Source of the DNA: Clavibacter sp. A6099
GTDB taxonomy: Bacteria > Actinomycetota > Actinomycetes > Actinomycetales > Microbacteriaceae
DNA: 64,000 nt
NCBI RefSeq assembly: GCF_021919125.1
Contig: NZ_CP083439.1
Location: 1,798,001-1,862,000, forward strand
Reading direction: 5' to 3'
Shown: positions 1-8,742 of the stretch, piece by piece
How positions within the stretch are numbered: the stretch's first letter is position 1
How the letters are laid out: each line of letters begins with the position of its first letter
Notes under the pieces: generated by a model
The model's database searches: none
The model's input: only the letters and a program-made list of their open reading frames with translations
Told to the model about the DNA's origin: nothing
Made by a program: the position numbers and the translations under genes

Positions 1-576
1 GACGCCGAAGGAGCGCCAGACGGAGGCGAACTCGACGCCGATGACGCCGCCGCCCAGGATCGCGACCTTCTTGGGGATGTAGTCGAGCTCGAGCGCCTGC
101 TCGCTCGTGATGACGCGGCCGCCGATCTCGAGGCCGGGGAGCGTACGGGAGTAGGAGCCGGTCGCGAGGACGATGCTCTTCCCGGTGACGGTCTGGTCGC
201 CGACCTGCACGGTCGTGGCGGAGGTCAGACGGCCCTCGCCCTCGATGACGGTGATGCCGCGGGCCTTGATGAGCCCCTGGAGGCCCTTGTACTTGCTCGC
301 GACGATCGCCTCGCGGTACGCGTTCACGCGCGCGATGTCGACCCCGTCGAACGTGACGTTGACGCCGTACTTCTCCGACTCCCGCGAGACGTCGGCGACC
401 TCGGCCGAGTGCAGGAGCGCCTTCGTGGGGATGCAGCCGCGGTGCAGGCACGTGCCGCCCAGCTTGCCCTTCTCCACGAGGCCCACGGTCTTGCCCAGCT
501 GCACCGCACGGAGGGCGGCTGCATAGCCACCGCTCCCGCCGCCGAGCACCACCACGTCAAAGTTCTGTTCCGACAC
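1..576 (-). CDS. lpdA: Dihydrolipoyl dehydrogenase (E3), N-terminal 192 residues; gene runs off the left edge
   Basis: E3 flavoprotein of the 2-oxoacid dehydrogenase complexes: it reoxidises dihydrolipoamide and passes electrons through FAD to NAD. The visible part holds the FAD-binding glycine motif LGGGSGG at residues 11-17, the redox-active disulfide motif GGTCLHRGCIPTK with Cys43 and Cys48, and the start of the second dinucleotide fold (ILGGGVIG, about residue 175). The start is a GTG read from the complement of 574-576, preceded by a GAGGGAGAT ribosome-binding site. The C-terminal NAD and dimerisation domains lie outside the window. It is transcribed in the same direction as pepA, which ends upstream about 90 bases away. 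Family assignment is secure; whether it serves pyruvate or oxoglutarate dehydrogenase cannot be told here. Confidence 0.95.
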   Translation of the reverse strand, partial: MSEQNFDVVVLGGGSGGYAAALRAVQLGKTVGLVEKGKLGGTCLHRGCIPTKALLHSAEVADVSRESEKYGVNVTFDGVDIARVNAYREAIVASKYKGLQGLIKARGITVIEGEGRLTSATTVQVGDQTVTGKSIVLATGSYSRTLPGLEIGGRVITSEQALELDYIPKKVAILGGGVIGVEFASVWRSFGV

Positions 577-667
577 CCAGGATCTCCCTCGTATGCATCA
601 AGGTCGTCTCATGCGACCGCCCGACCGGGCAGGCGCGGGACCCCCTCAGGAGGCCTCTCCGAGCCTA

Positions 668-2176
668 CTACGCGCGTGAAAAACCCGCGGCCAGGGCCAG
701 GAGCGTGCGGACCGCGACGCCCGTCGGGCCCTTCCCCGTGAAGCCGTGACCGCCGCCCTTGTTGTGCGACGGCCCCGCGATGTCGATGTGCGCCCACGGG
801 ATCCGCGGAGCGTCATCCGCGTCGCCGGTGCGACCGACGAACTCCTTGAGGAACACGCCCGCGACGAGCATGCCACCGGCGGGATTGCCGGGCTTCACGT
901 TGGCGATGTCCGCGATGTCGGAGTTGAGGAGCGCGCGCATCTCGTCCGGGAGCGGCATGCCCCACATGCTCTCGCCCTGCTCGCGAGCGGCGTCGAGGAG
1001 GCGGGCGACGAGCGCGTCCTCGCCCATGACGGCGGAGTACCGCTCGCCGAGCGCGACGACCTGGGCGCCCGTCAGCGTCGCGATGTCGACGATGGCGTCC
1101 GGGTGCTCCTCGCTCGCGGCGACGATGCCGTCCGCCATGACGAGCCGGCCCTCGGCGTCGGTGTTGAGGACCTCGACGGTCGTGCCCCCGCGCATGCGCA
1201 GGACGTCGTCCGGGCGGATCGCGGAGCCCGAGGGCATGTTCTCGGCGATGCAGAGCCACGCCGTGAGGCGCACGGGCAGCTCCAGCCGCGCGGCCGCCAC
1301 GACGACCTCGAGGATCGTGGCGGCGCCGGTCATGTCGTACTTCATGCCGATCATCGGCACGGCGGGCTTGAGGGAGATGCCGCCGGTGTCGTACGTGATG
1401 CCCTTGCCGACGAGCGCCAGGTGCCGCGTCGCGCCCGCGGGGGAGTAGGCGACCTTGACGAGCCGGGGCGGGCGCGTCGAGCCCTGACCGACACCGAGGA
1501 TCCCGCCGAAGCCGTCGGCCGCGAGCGCCTCCTCGTCCCAGACGCGGACGTCCACGGGCAGCCCGGCCGTGCGCTCGTGGACAGCGTCGACGAACGTCGC
1601 GGGATAGAGGTCGAGCGGCGGGGTGTTGACGAGGTCCTTGGTGCCCGCCACCGCGCCGGCGACCGCGGTGGCACGCGCCACGGCCTCGTCGGAGTCATCG
1701 GCGGTCCAGGAGTCGCCCTGCGCGAGCACCGTGACGGCGGTGGCCCGCGGCTTCTGGCCCGCGAGCGAGTCCCGGCGGTACGCGTCGAAGGAGTAGGTCC
1801 CGAGGGCCGCGCCCTCGAGCACGGCGGTCAGCTCGACGAGCGAGGACACGGGGACGGCCACGGCGACGTGGGCGACGCCGCGCAGCTGGCGGGTGGCGCT
1901 GCCGACGGCGTAACGGAGCGCGACCGCGTCAACGGGCCCGGATCCCACGCCCACGAAGGCGATGGTGCGGGCGGCCGTCCCCGTCCCGGCGACGCGGACG
2001 ACCTCGTCGCGGCCGCCGGTGACGCCGATGTCGGACAGGCCGTCCGCGTCGATCTCGAGGCCCTCGGGCGCGTGCACCCGGATCCCCTCCTTCTCGCTGG
2101 AGACGGCGACGACGAGCGCGTCCGCCTCCACGTCGACGGCACGGTCGGAGGACACGGAGAGAAGGGGGATGGTCAT
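668..2176 (-). CDS. pepA: Leucyl aminopeptidase, M17 family
   Basis: Cytosolic two-metal aminopeptidase of 502 residues that removes N-terminal amino acids from peptides. The C-terminal catalytic half is clear: VGKGITYDTGG gives the metal/catalytic residues Lys258 and Asp263, ISLKP gives Lys270, YDMTGA gives Asp281, and the M17 signature NTDAEGRL spans 338-345 with Asp340, Glu342 and Arg344. The N-terminal 170 residues form the usual variable macro-like domain. The chosen ATG (complement of 2174-2176) gives the family length; the frame stays open far upstream on this strand, but that stretch is antisense to two real genes. It is divergent from the PAC2 gene across 168 bases. Confidence 0.94.
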   Translation of the reverse strand: MTIPLLSVSSDRAVDVEADALVVAVSSEKEGIRVHAPEGLEIDADGLSDIGVTGGRDEVVRVAGTGTAARTIAFVGVGSGPVDAVALRYAVGSATRQLRGVAHVAVAVPVSSLVELTAVLEGAALGTYSFDAYRRDSLAGQKPRATAVTVLAQGDSWTADDSDEAVARATAVAGAVAGTKDLVNTPPLDLYPATFVDAVHERTAGLPVDVRVWDEEALAADGFGGILGVGQGSTRPPRLVKVAYSPAGATRHLALVGKGITYDTGGISLKPAVPMIGMKYDMTGAATILEVVVAAARLELPVRLTAWLCIAENMPSGSAIRPDDVLRMRGGTTVEVLNTDAEGRLVMADGIVAASEEHPDAIVDIATLTGAQVVALGERYSAVMGEDALVARLLDAAREQGESMWGMPLPDEMRALLNSDIADIANVKPGNPAGGMLVAGVFLKEFVGRTGDADDAPRIPWAHIDIAGPSHNKGGGHGFTGKGPTGVAVRTLLALAAGFSRA

Positions 2177-2344
2177 GGGCGACGAGCCTACCGACGTGCG
2201 CATGCGCCGCAGCCCGGAGCGCGGGGTCCTGACATCCGCGCGGATCACCGCGTCCGGCGTCCTGGGCGACCGTGTTCGCTCTCGGCGGCACGTGGCGGTC
2301 GCGGACAGGGAAGGCCCGTCGGAGGCGCGGCTTAGAGTGGATCC

Positions 2345-3265
2345 ATGGCAGATGCGGACGGACTGTACGAGATCGACACCGACATCGGCGAGGTCCCGAC
2401 CGGACTGCCCCTGGTCGCCGGGCTCACCGGATTCTCCGACGCGGGATCCGGCGTGTCCCAGGTCAGCGAGTACCTGCTGAGCACCCTGAGCCACCGCGAC
2501 GTCCTGCGCTTCGACACGGACACCCTGCTCGACTACCGCGCACGTCGACCCACCATCTACTTCGACCAGGACCACCTCGCCGACTACCGTCCGGCCCGCC
2601 TGGCGCTCTACCTCGCGCACGACGAGATCGGTCAGCCGTTCCTCCTCCTCACGGGCTTCGAGCCGGACTTCCGATGGGAGGCCTTCACCGCCGCCGTCCT
2701 CGGCATCGTCGACCGCTACCGCGTCTCCACGACGACGTGGGTGCACGCCATCCCCATGCCGGTGCCGCACACGCGCGACATCAACGTCACCGTGAGCGGC
2801 AACCGCACGGAGCTCATCGACGCGCTCAGCGTGTGGAAGCCGCACACCCAGGTGCCGGCGAACGCGCTGCACCTGGTGGAGCACCGCCTGCACGACGCCG
2901 GCCATCCCGTCGCGGGCTTCGTGCTGCTCGTCCCGCACTACCTCGCGGACACCGAGTTCCCCCTCGCCGCGGTCGCCGCCCTGGAGAGCATCAGCGCCGC
3001 GACGGGCCTCATCTTCCCGACCGACCGCCTCCGCGAGGAGGGCCGCGACTTCGTGGGCCGCATCGACGAGCAGGTGGCGGGCAACCAGGAGCTGGCTCGC
3101 CTCGTCACGACGCTCGAGGAGCGCTACGACAGCTACATGGAGGACACGCCGCTCAAGTCGCCGCTCACCGACGAGGACGGCGCCCTGCCGACCGCCGACG
3201 AGATCGCCGCCGAGCTGGAGAAGTTCCTCGCACGCCGTCGCCCCGGCGACGGCGACGCGGCCTGA
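2345..3265 (+). CDS. PAC2 family protein (first of two paralogues in the window)
   Basis: A 306-residue member of the PAC2 (proteasome assembly chaperone 2-like, formerly DUF75) family found throughout actinobacteria; its biochemical role is not established. Visible family features are the N-terminal LTGFSDAGSG, the YDxxTLLDYRARRPTIYF-like stretch (FDTDTLLDYRARRPTIYF at about residue 59), and the conserved LLLTGFEPDFRWE block near residue 100, followed by a helical, acidic C-terminus. From memory it corresponds to the mycobacterial Rv2714 type, which likewise lies close to the principal sigma factor gene. An ATG preceded by a purine-rich TTAGAGTGGATCC is used. A second, shorter-type PAC2 gene begins at 63639. 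Confidence 0.85.
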   Translation: MADADGLYEIDTDIGEVPTGLPLVAGLTGFSDAGSGVSQVSEYLLSTLSHRDVLRFDTDTLLDYRARRPTIYFDQDHLADYRPARLALYLAHDEIGQPFLLLTGFEPDFRWEAFTAAVLGIVDRYRVSTTTWVHAIPMPVPHTRDINVTVSGNRTELIDALSVWKPHTQVPANALHLVEHRLHDAGHPVAGFVLLVPHYLADTEFPLAAVAALESISAATGLIFPTDRLREEGRDFVGRIDEQVAGNQELARLVTTLEERYDSYMEDTPLKSPLTDEDGALPTADEIAAELEKFLARRRPGDGDAA

Positions 3266-3338
3266 CGCCCTCGAGCTGATCCGCGCGGGCGCCCTCGAGC
3301 GGCCGCGAGGACTGCGCGCCATCGGTATCGTCGTCCCG

Positions 3339-4661
3339 ATGAGCACCTGCCGCGCCCGCCTGGTCCTCGGCGTCGCCATGGTGGCGTACCTCTCTTCCGT
3401 GCTGCAGCGCGGCTCCCTCGGCATCGCGTCCGTCGAGGCGGGGGACCGGTTCCACGTCTCGGCGTCGCTGCTCTCCACGCTGGCGGTCACGCAGCTCGTC
3501 GTGTACGCGGCGCTCCAGGTCCCGGTCGGCGTGCTGATCGACCGGATCGGCCCGCGCGCGCTCCTCGCGACCGGCGCGCTGCTCATGGTCGCCGGCCAGG
3601 TCACGCTGGCGCTGTCCACCACGCTCGAGGTCGCGATCCTGGGACGCATGCTGGTTGGCGCCGGGGACGCAATGACGTTCGTGTCGGGCCTGCGCCTCAT
3701 CAACTCCTGGTTCTCCGGACCGCGCGTCCCGCTCCTGTCGCAGTGGTTCGCCAACGTGGGCCAGCTCGGGCAGGTGCTGTCGGCGATCCCGCTCTCGCTC
3801 GTGCTGCACACGGCGGGGTGGACGCCCGCGTTCCTCGGCTCGGCTTCCGTCGCCGTCGTGGCCTTCGTCGCGGTCGTCGCGGCAGCGCGCGACCGGCCGA
3901 CAGGGGAGGCACCGCCCCCTCGCGTGCCGTGGGGCGACTCGATGCGGGAGCTCGGCCGGAGCCTGCGTCGGCCGGGCACGCAGCTCGGCTTCTGGTCGCA
4001 CTTCGTCACCCAGTCGTCCGGCGCGGTCTTCAGCCTGCTCTGGGGATTCCCGTTCCTCGTCGACGGCCTGGGGTACAGCCCCGCGCTCGCATCCGCGCTC
4101 CTCATCGTGATCGTGGCCTCGGGGATGATCGTGGGACCCGCGATCGGGATCCTCACCGGGCGCTTCCCGTTCCGGCGCTCCAACCTCGTCCTCGGACTCG
4201 TCGCCATGATGGGCGCGGCCTGGGCGGTGCTGCTCCTCTGGCCGGGCGTGCCGCCGCTCGCGGTCGTGGTGCTCGTGGTCGTGGCGATCGGGATCGGCGG
4301 GCCCGGGTCGCAGGTCGGCCTCGACTTCGCGCGCACGTTCAACCCGCCCCGCAGCCTCGGCGCCGCGTCAGGGATCGTGAACGTCGCGGGATTCACCGCG
4401 AGCTTCACGATGATGCTGCTCATCGGGGTCGCGCTCGACGTGCAGGACGGGATCCGGGTCGCGGGCGGAGCGCCGAGCGACCTGTACGCGTTCGACTCCT
4501 TCCGGGTCGCCTTCGCCGTGCAGTACATCGTGGTCGGCTTCGGGACGCTGATGCTGCTGCGGACCAGGCGCCGGACGCGACGCCTGCTGGCCGACGAGGG
4601 AATACGGGTGGGGCCGCTGTGGGTTGCCTACCTCGACAGGCGACGCCGACGCCGCGCGTGA
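3339..4661 (+). CDS. MFS transporter (NimT/CynX-like fold)
   Basis: A 440-residue integral membrane protein with about 12 hydrophobic segments in two blocks of six, split by a charged loop around residues 185-215. The first half has the MFS loop-2/3 motif as PVGVLIDRIGPRALL (about residues 66-80), and the N-terminus starts with a membrane segment after a short basic stretch. The C-terminus is strongly basic (RRRRRRA), as expected for the inside face. Substrate is unknown; the overall pattern resembles permeases of the cyanate/nitroimidazole type but nothing nearby indicates a ligand. It stands alone, 73 bases after the PAC2 gene and 249 bases before rpoD. Confidence 0.85.
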   Translation: MSTCRARLVLGVAMVAYLSSVLQRGSLGIASVEAGDRFHVSASLLSTLAVTQLVVYAALQVPVGVLIDRIGPRALLATGALLMVAGQVTLALSTTLEVAILGRMLVGAGDAMTFVSGLRLINSWFSGPRVPLLSQWFANVGQLGQVLSAIPLSLVLHTAGWTPAFLGSASVAVVAFVAVVAAARDRPTGEAPPPRVPWGDSMRELGRSLRRPGTQLGFWSHFVTQSSGAVFSLLWGFPFLVDGLGYSPALASALLIVIVASGMIVGPAIGILTGRFPFRRSNLVLGLVAMMGAAWAVLLLWPGVPPLAVVVLVVVAIGIGGPGSQVGLDFARTFNPPRSLGAASGIVNVAGFTASFTMMLLIGVALDVQDGIRVAGGAPSDLYAFDSFRVAFAVQYIVVGFGTLMLLRTRRRTRRLLADEGIRVGPLWVAYLDRRRRRRA

Positions 4662-4910
4662 CGCCGGCCCGCACACTGACCGCATTGGCTCGCCCACGCG
4701 CGCATCCGTGCAATAATCAGGTACGGACCCGTTCATGTCCTGCAACTCGCATCACCTCGGTGGTGGCGTCATCTCGGTGGCGCACGAGCAGCGGACTTGA
4801 CATGGGTCCTAGCAATGTCCGAAAACAACCCCGACCCACCTCCGGCAGGTCACCCCGCAGCAGCATCGCGGAGCGCGCGACCGGTCGTCGTGGGGACGAA
4901 AGGTGTTCGC
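4662..4910 (+). promoter_or_regulatory. Leader/promoter region of the rpoD-murT-gatD unit
   Basis: The 249 bases before rpoD include the only AT-richer stretch nearby, with CAATAAT at 4711-4717 (possible -10, preceded by TTGGCT at 4685 but with over-long spacing) and a TTGACA hexamer at 4797-4802 without a convincing -10. A frame in phase with rpoD stays open back to 4797 (TTG), but the GAAAGG ribosome-binding site sits in front of the ATG at 4911, so I treat this as untranslated leader. No transcription start can be fixed from sequence alone. Confidence 0.4.
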
Positions 4911-6395
4911 ATGGCCACCCCCTCCACCCCGTCCGCCACCCTGGACGCGGCTTCCGCGACCGACACGGCCGACGACTCCGCGACGGGTGAGGCGAAGGCA
5001 CCCGCGAAGCGCGCCCCCGCCCGCAAGACCGCGGCCGCGAAGGCACCCGCCGCCAAGACGGCGACGGCGGCGAAGGCCCCGACGAAGGCCGCCGCCGCCA
5101 AGGCCGCCGCAGCTGAGGCAGCGGCAGCCGAGGCCGGCGAGACCGTCTCGGCCGATGCTCCCGCGGCCGCCAAGGCGCCCACCGCTCGGGCCAAGGCCGC
5201 AGCCGCCAAGAAGGCCGCCGTCGCGTCCGGTGACGCCGCTCCGGCGAAGGCCCCGCGCAAGACCGCCGCGAAGAAGACGGCGACCTCGGGGTCCGGAGAG
5301 GCGTCCGACGACGATGCCGAGGAGGTCGTGGTCCCCGTCGCCGAGGACGACACGGATGACGAGGCCGTCGAGGATGGCGCGGCCAAGCCGCCCGTCGTGC
5401 TCGAGCCGCTCCCCACCGGCGCCATGGTGCTGTCGAACAAGGAGGAGGACGAGGACGTCCCCGTCTACTCGACGACCATCACCGGGGCCACGGCGGATCC
5501 CGTCAAGGACTACCTCAAGCAGATCGGCAAGGTCGCGCTGCTCAACGCCGCCGAGGAGGTCGAGCTCGCCATGCGCATCGAGGCGGGGCTCTTCGCCGAG
5601 GACAAGCTGGCGAACACCCCCGGCATCTCGCGCGAGCTCGAGCGCGAGCTGCGCTGGGTCGCACGCGACGGCCAGCGGGCGAAGAGCCACCTGCTGGGCG
5701 CCAACCTGCGCCTCGTGGTCAGCCTCGCCAAGCGCTACACGGGTCGTGGGATGCAGTTCCTCGATCTCATCCAGGAGGGCAACCTCGGCCTCATCCGCGC
5801 GGTCGAGAAGTTCGACTACACCAAGGGCTTCAAGTTCTCCACGTACGCCACGTGGTGGATCCGCCAGGCCATCACGCGCGCCATGGCCGACCAGGCGCGC
5901 ACCATCCGCATCCCGGTGCACATGGTCGAGGTCATCAACAAGCTCGCACGCGTGCAGCGTCAGATGCTGCAGGACCTGGGCCGCGAGCCCACGCCCGAGG
6001 AGCTGTCGCGCGAGCTCGACATGACGCCCGAGAAGGTCATCGAGGTCCAGAAGTACGGCCGTGAGCCCATCTCGCTGCACACGCCGCTCGGCGAGGACGG
6101 CGACAGCGAGTTCGGCGACCTCATCGAGGACACCGAGGCGGTCGTCCCCGCGGACGCCGTGGGCTTCACCATGCTGCAGAAGCAGCTGGAGTCGCTGCTC
6201 GACTCGCTCTCGGAGCGGGAGGCCGGCGTGATCCGCATGCGCTTCGGCCTCGGCGACGGCATGCCGAAGACCCTCGACCAGATCGGCGACACGTTCGGCG
6301 TCACGCGCGAGCGGATCCGCCAGATCGAGTCGAAGACCATGGCCAAGCTCCGCCACCCGTCGCGCTCGCAGTCGCTGCGCGACTACCTCGAGTAG
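4911..6395 (+). CDS. rpoD: Principal RNA polymerase sigma factor (SigA/HrdB type)
   Basis: Group-1 sigma-70 of 494 residues that directs core RNA polymerase to housekeeping promoters. Residues 1 to about 190 are a low-complexity extension, first Ala/Lys/Pro-rich with repeated AAK/KAP motifs like histone-H1 tails, then acidic. Region 1.2 begins near residue 200 ([13 protein letters not shown]). Region 2.3-2.4 contains [17 protein letters not shown] near 312. The region 4.2 helix-turn-helix, [18 protein letters not shown], spans about 457-474, and the protein ends in the typical LRDYLE. The ATG start has GAAAGG eight bases upstream. murT begins three bases after the stop, so read-through into cell-wall genes is expected. 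Confidence 0.96.
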   Translation: MATPSTPSATLDAASATDTADDSATGEAKAPAKRAPARKTAAAKAPAAKTATAAKAPTKAAAAKAAAAEAAAAEAGETVSADAPAAAKAPTARAKAAAAKKAAVASGDAAPAKAPRKTAAKKTATSGSGEASDDDAEEVVVPVAEDDTDDEAVEDGAAKPPVVLEPLPTGAMVLSNKEEDEDVPVYSTTITGATADPVKDYLKQIGKVALLNAAEEVELAMRIEAGLFAEDKLANTPGISRELERELRWVARDGQRAKSHLLGANLRLVVSLAKRYTGRGMQFLDLIQEGNLGLIRAVEKFDYTKGFKFSTYATWWIRQAITRAMADQARTIRIPVHMVEVINKLARVQRQMLQDLGREPTPEELSRELDMTPEKVIEVQKYGREPISLHTPLGEDGDSEFGDLIEDTEAVVPADAVGFTMLQKQLESLLDSLSEREAGVIRMRFGLGDGMPKTLDQIGDTFGVTRERIRQIESKTMAKLRHPSRSQSLRDYLE

Positions 6396-6398
6396 GCC

Positions 6399-7679
6399 GT
6401 GCCCCTGCGCCTCGCCGTCGCCGCGGGACGGGCCGCCCGCTGGGCCGCCCGTCTCCGCGGCGGCGGTTCCGCCGTGCCCGGCGTCGTCGCCCTCCGCCTC
6501 GAACCCCGCTTCCTCGAGCGCACCATCGCGGACCTGCCGCACGGCGTGGTCGCCGTCACCGGCTCCAACGGCAAGTCGACGACGACCCACATGCTCACCG
6601 CCGTGCTCCGCGCGCATGGTCTCCGCGTCTTCACGAACCCGTCCGGCGGCAACCTGCCCCAGGGGATCGCCTCCGCGGTGCTCGCGGACGCCGACGCGTC
6701 CGGTCGCCTCGACGCCGACGTCGCCGTGCTCGAGATCGACGAGGCCTACGGCGTCGCGCTCTCCGCGCTCCTGACGCCGCGCACGGTGCTCCTCCTCAAC
6801 ATCCAGATCGACCAGCTGAACCGGTTCCACGAGCCGGACCGCGTGGTGGGCATGCTCGAGCGGATCGCCGGCACGGCCACGGAGGCCGTGGTCGCCAACC
6901 GGGACGACGCGCACGTCAACGCCATCGCCGCGCACACCGCGCGGGCCGGCCGGGCGGACGTCGACTGGTTCGGGGTATCCGAGGAGCTCCTGGTCGACAG
7001 CAAGAACGGCTTGGCGTCCGCCCCGCGGTTCGGCTCCGAGGATCCCGACCCGGTGCACGTCACGGCCGGCGTCGAGGCCGTGGCGCTGTCGGGTCGCGAT
7101 GCGGTCTTCCGGCTTCCGTCCGGCGACCTCCCCGTGACGCTCCCGTCGCGCGGCCTGCACTACGCCGTCGACGCCGCGGGCGCGCTGGCGACGGCCCGGC
7201 GCGTCCTCGGCGATCGCTTCGACCCCGCTCGCGCTGCACAGGGCCTGGGGTCGGTGGCCGCGGTCTACGGACGCGGCGAGATGCTGCGCGCGGGCGACGA
7301 GGACATCGAGATCATCATGATGAAGAACCCGGCGAGCCTGCAGATGAACCTCGACGCGCTCGGCGACCCGCCCGAGCAGCTGCTGCTCGCCGTGGACGAC
7401 GGCACCCCCGACCCCTCCTGGATCTACGACACGGACCTCTCCGCGCTCACGCACGCTGACGTCGTCTCCGGCACGAAGGGGTACCAGCTCGCCGTGCGCT
7501 TCGGGTACGAGGGCCTCGAGGTCGGCCGGGTCGAGCCCGACCTGCGCCGCGCCGTGCAGGCGTTCCTCGCCATGGAGAAGCCGTCCCGTGGGGTCAAGAC
7601 CATGATCGTGAACTACGAGCAGATGATGGCGATCCGTCGCATCCTCGGCTACACGGACCTCGAGGGAGGACCCGCGTGA
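6399..7679 (+). CDS. murT: MurT-like lipid II D-Glu alpha-carboxyl ligase subunit, lacking the zinc ribbon
   Basis: Mur-ligase-fold protein of 426 residues. In characterised bacteria MurT, with GatD, activates the alpha-carboxyl of D-Glu in lipid II with ATP and amidates it. Seen here: ATP loop TGSNGKSTTT at 54-63, the Mur central-domain stretch LNIQIDQLNRFHEPDR near 134 (usually NLFRDQLDR), and the C-terminal DUF1727 domain with KNPASLQMN near 308 and DPSWIYD near 338, which keeps the family Asp. There is no cysteine in the whole protein, so the Cys4 zinc ribbon of staphylococcal and streptococcal MurT is absent. GTG start three bases after rpoD; the stop overlaps gatD. Subunit identity is strong, but the amine donor is doubtful given the changed GatD. 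Confidence 0.88.
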   Translation: MPLRLAVAAGRAARWAARLRGGGSAVPGVVALRLEPRFLERTIADLPHGVVAVTGSNGKSTTTHMLTAVLRAHGLRVFTNPSGGNLPQGIASAVLADADASGRLDADVAVLEIDEAYGVALSALLTPRTVLLLNIQIDQLNRFHEPDRVVGMLERIAGTATEAVVANRDDAHVNAIAAHTARAGRADVDWFGVSEELLVDSKNGLASAPRFGSEDPDPVHVTAGVEAVALSGRDAVFRLPSGDLPVTLPSRGLHYAVDAAGALATARRVLGDRFDPARAAQGLGSVAAVYGRGEMLRAGDEDIEIIMMKNPASLQMNLDALGDPPEQLLLAVDDGTPDPSWIYDTDLSALTHADVVSGTKGYQLAVRFGYEGLEVGRVEPDLRRAVQAFLAMEKPSRGVKTMIVNYEQMMAIRRILGYTDLEGGPA

Positions 7680-8410
7680 GCGACGCCCTGCGCATCCTGC
7701 ACCTCTACCCCGAGGAGCTCGGCATCAACGGCGACCGCGGCAACGTCACCGTGCTCGTCGAGCGCGCGCGCATCCGCGGGATCAGCACGGAGGTCGTCCG
7801 GCACGCCCCGGGTGGCGGGGACCCGGGCGACGCCGACCTCGTGGTCATCGGCTCCGGGCCGCTCACTGCGCAGCGCGCCGTCCTGCCCGACCTCGTCGCG
7901 CACGCCCCGCACCTCGTCGCGCTCCAGGAGGCCGGCGTCCCGCTCCTCGCGGTGGGCGGCGGCCTGCAGCTGCTGGGGGAGTCCGTGCGGCTCATCGACG
8001 GCGGCGAGCTCGTCGGCGCCGGCGTCCTGCCGGTGCGCACCACGCTGACGGCCGAGCGCCGCGTGGGCGACCTCGTGCTCGACACGTCGGAGGGCGAGGT
8101 CGTGGGATACGAGAACCACGGATCCACCCTCGACATCGGCGAGCACGCTCCGCTCGGGACGGTGCGCGCGGGCTTCGGCAACGGCGGCCAGGGCGGCGGG
8201 GAGGGCGTGCGCGTCGGCGCGTCCATCGGCACGCACCTCGGCGGGCCCGTCCTCGCGCTCAACCCGAGCCTCGCGGACGAGCTGCTGTCCGCTGCCCTCG
8301 CACGGCATGACCGCGAGCTGCCCGCCGACATCTCGGGGACGCTCGACCGGTTGGATGCCTGGGCGCGCGAGGCTCGGGCGACCGTGGTGGCCCGACCCGC
8401 GCACTACTGA
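7676..8410 (+). CDS. gatD: GatD-like class-I glutamine amidotransferase homologue with both catalytic residues replaced
   Basis: A 244-residue CobB/GatD-fold partner of MurT. GatD normally hydrolyses glutamine and channels ammonia to MurT. The fold is well kept: NGDRGNVTVL near residue 18, the nucleophile-elbow region LLAVGGGLQLLGE, VGYENHGSTLD near 143, and IGTHLGGPVLALNP near 185. However, the Cys of canonical ICGGYQFLG is Gly94 here, and the His of canonical GTYLHGP is Gly189, with a His two residues earlier. The codons read GGC and GGC directly from the sequence. The Arg after ENHGG is also missing. The GTG start overlaps the murT stop. This looks like an intact gene for a non-glutaminase subunit, not a pseudogene. 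Confidence 0.88.
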   Translation: MSDALRILHLYPEELGINGDRGNVTVLVERARIRGISTEVVRHAPGGGDPGDADLVVIGSGPLTAQRAVLPDLVAHAPHLVALQEAGVPLLAVGGGLQLLGESVRLIDGGELVGAGVLPVRTTLTAERRVGDLVLDTSEGEVVGYENHGSTLDIGEHAPLGTVRAGFGNGGQGGGEGVRVGASIGTHLGGPVLALNPSLADELLSAALARHDRELPADISGTLDRLDAWAREARATVVARPAHY

Positions 8411-8446
8411 CGCGTCGCGGCCGCCCGGCGGCCGCATCCGGACATG

Positions 8447-8483
8447 ACGAAGGGCGCATCCCCAGCGGGGATGCGCCCTTCGT
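8447..8483. terminator. Bidirectional terminator between gatD and the DUF7455 gene
   Basis: A perfect 17-bp stem, ACGAAGGGCGCATCCCC, closes on a three-base loop AGC. It lies between converging genes, so it can serve both strands. Confidence 0.85.
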
Positions 8484-8514
8484 GGTGCGTCGGCCGGAGC
8501 CGGCGCGAGTCGTC

Positions 8515-8742
8515 CTAGGCGCGCTCGTCGAGCAGGCGGCTCGACTCGTCGTGCCAGCTCGTGGCGATGGCCGACAGCTTCTCCTGGTACTTCTTGCCGT
8601 GGTGGGCGCAGAAGAGGAGCTCGCTGCTGTTCACCTCGACGCGGATGTACGCCTGGGCGCCGCAGCTGTCGCAGCGGTCGTTGGCGGTGAGCTGGTGGTT
8701 GTCGAGCTCGTCCACGGGACGCTCGGTCGCGGTCGGTGTCAT
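8515..8742 (-). CDS. Small conserved actinobacterial protein with Cys/His zinc-ribbon-like motif (DUF7455)
   Basis: A 75-residue cytoplasmic protein. It has CDSCGAQA near residue 24 and FCAHHGKKY near 44, an arrangement of Cys and His suited to binding one zinc ion, followed by a helical acidic C-terminus. Function is unknown. I recall homologues of this size (Rv2708c type) next to sigma-factor genes in mycobacteria, and here it also lies near rpoD and beside parE. ATG start; the gene is divergent from parE across 212 bases. Confidence 0.8.
   Translation of the reverse strand: MTPTATERPVDELDNHQLTANDRCDSCGAQAYIRVEVNSSELLFCAHHGKKYQEKLSAIATSWHDESSRLLDERA

Noticed and set aside
668-4528. A single very long open frame on the minus strand extending upstream from pepA over the PAC2 and MFS genes
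   Set aside because: Only the pepA part resembles a protein family; the rest is low-complexity Arg/Pro/Ser translation antisense to clear genes, a high-GC artefact.
7676-8410. gatD as a decayed pseudogene
   Set aside because: The frame is full length, keeps the fold motifs and overlaps murT; only catalytic positions are changed, which suggests altered function rather than decay.
8515-8742. Plus-strand frame over the DUF7455 gene as a small membrane protein
   Set aside because: It is the exact antisense of a conserved Cys/His protein and has no ribosome-binding site.
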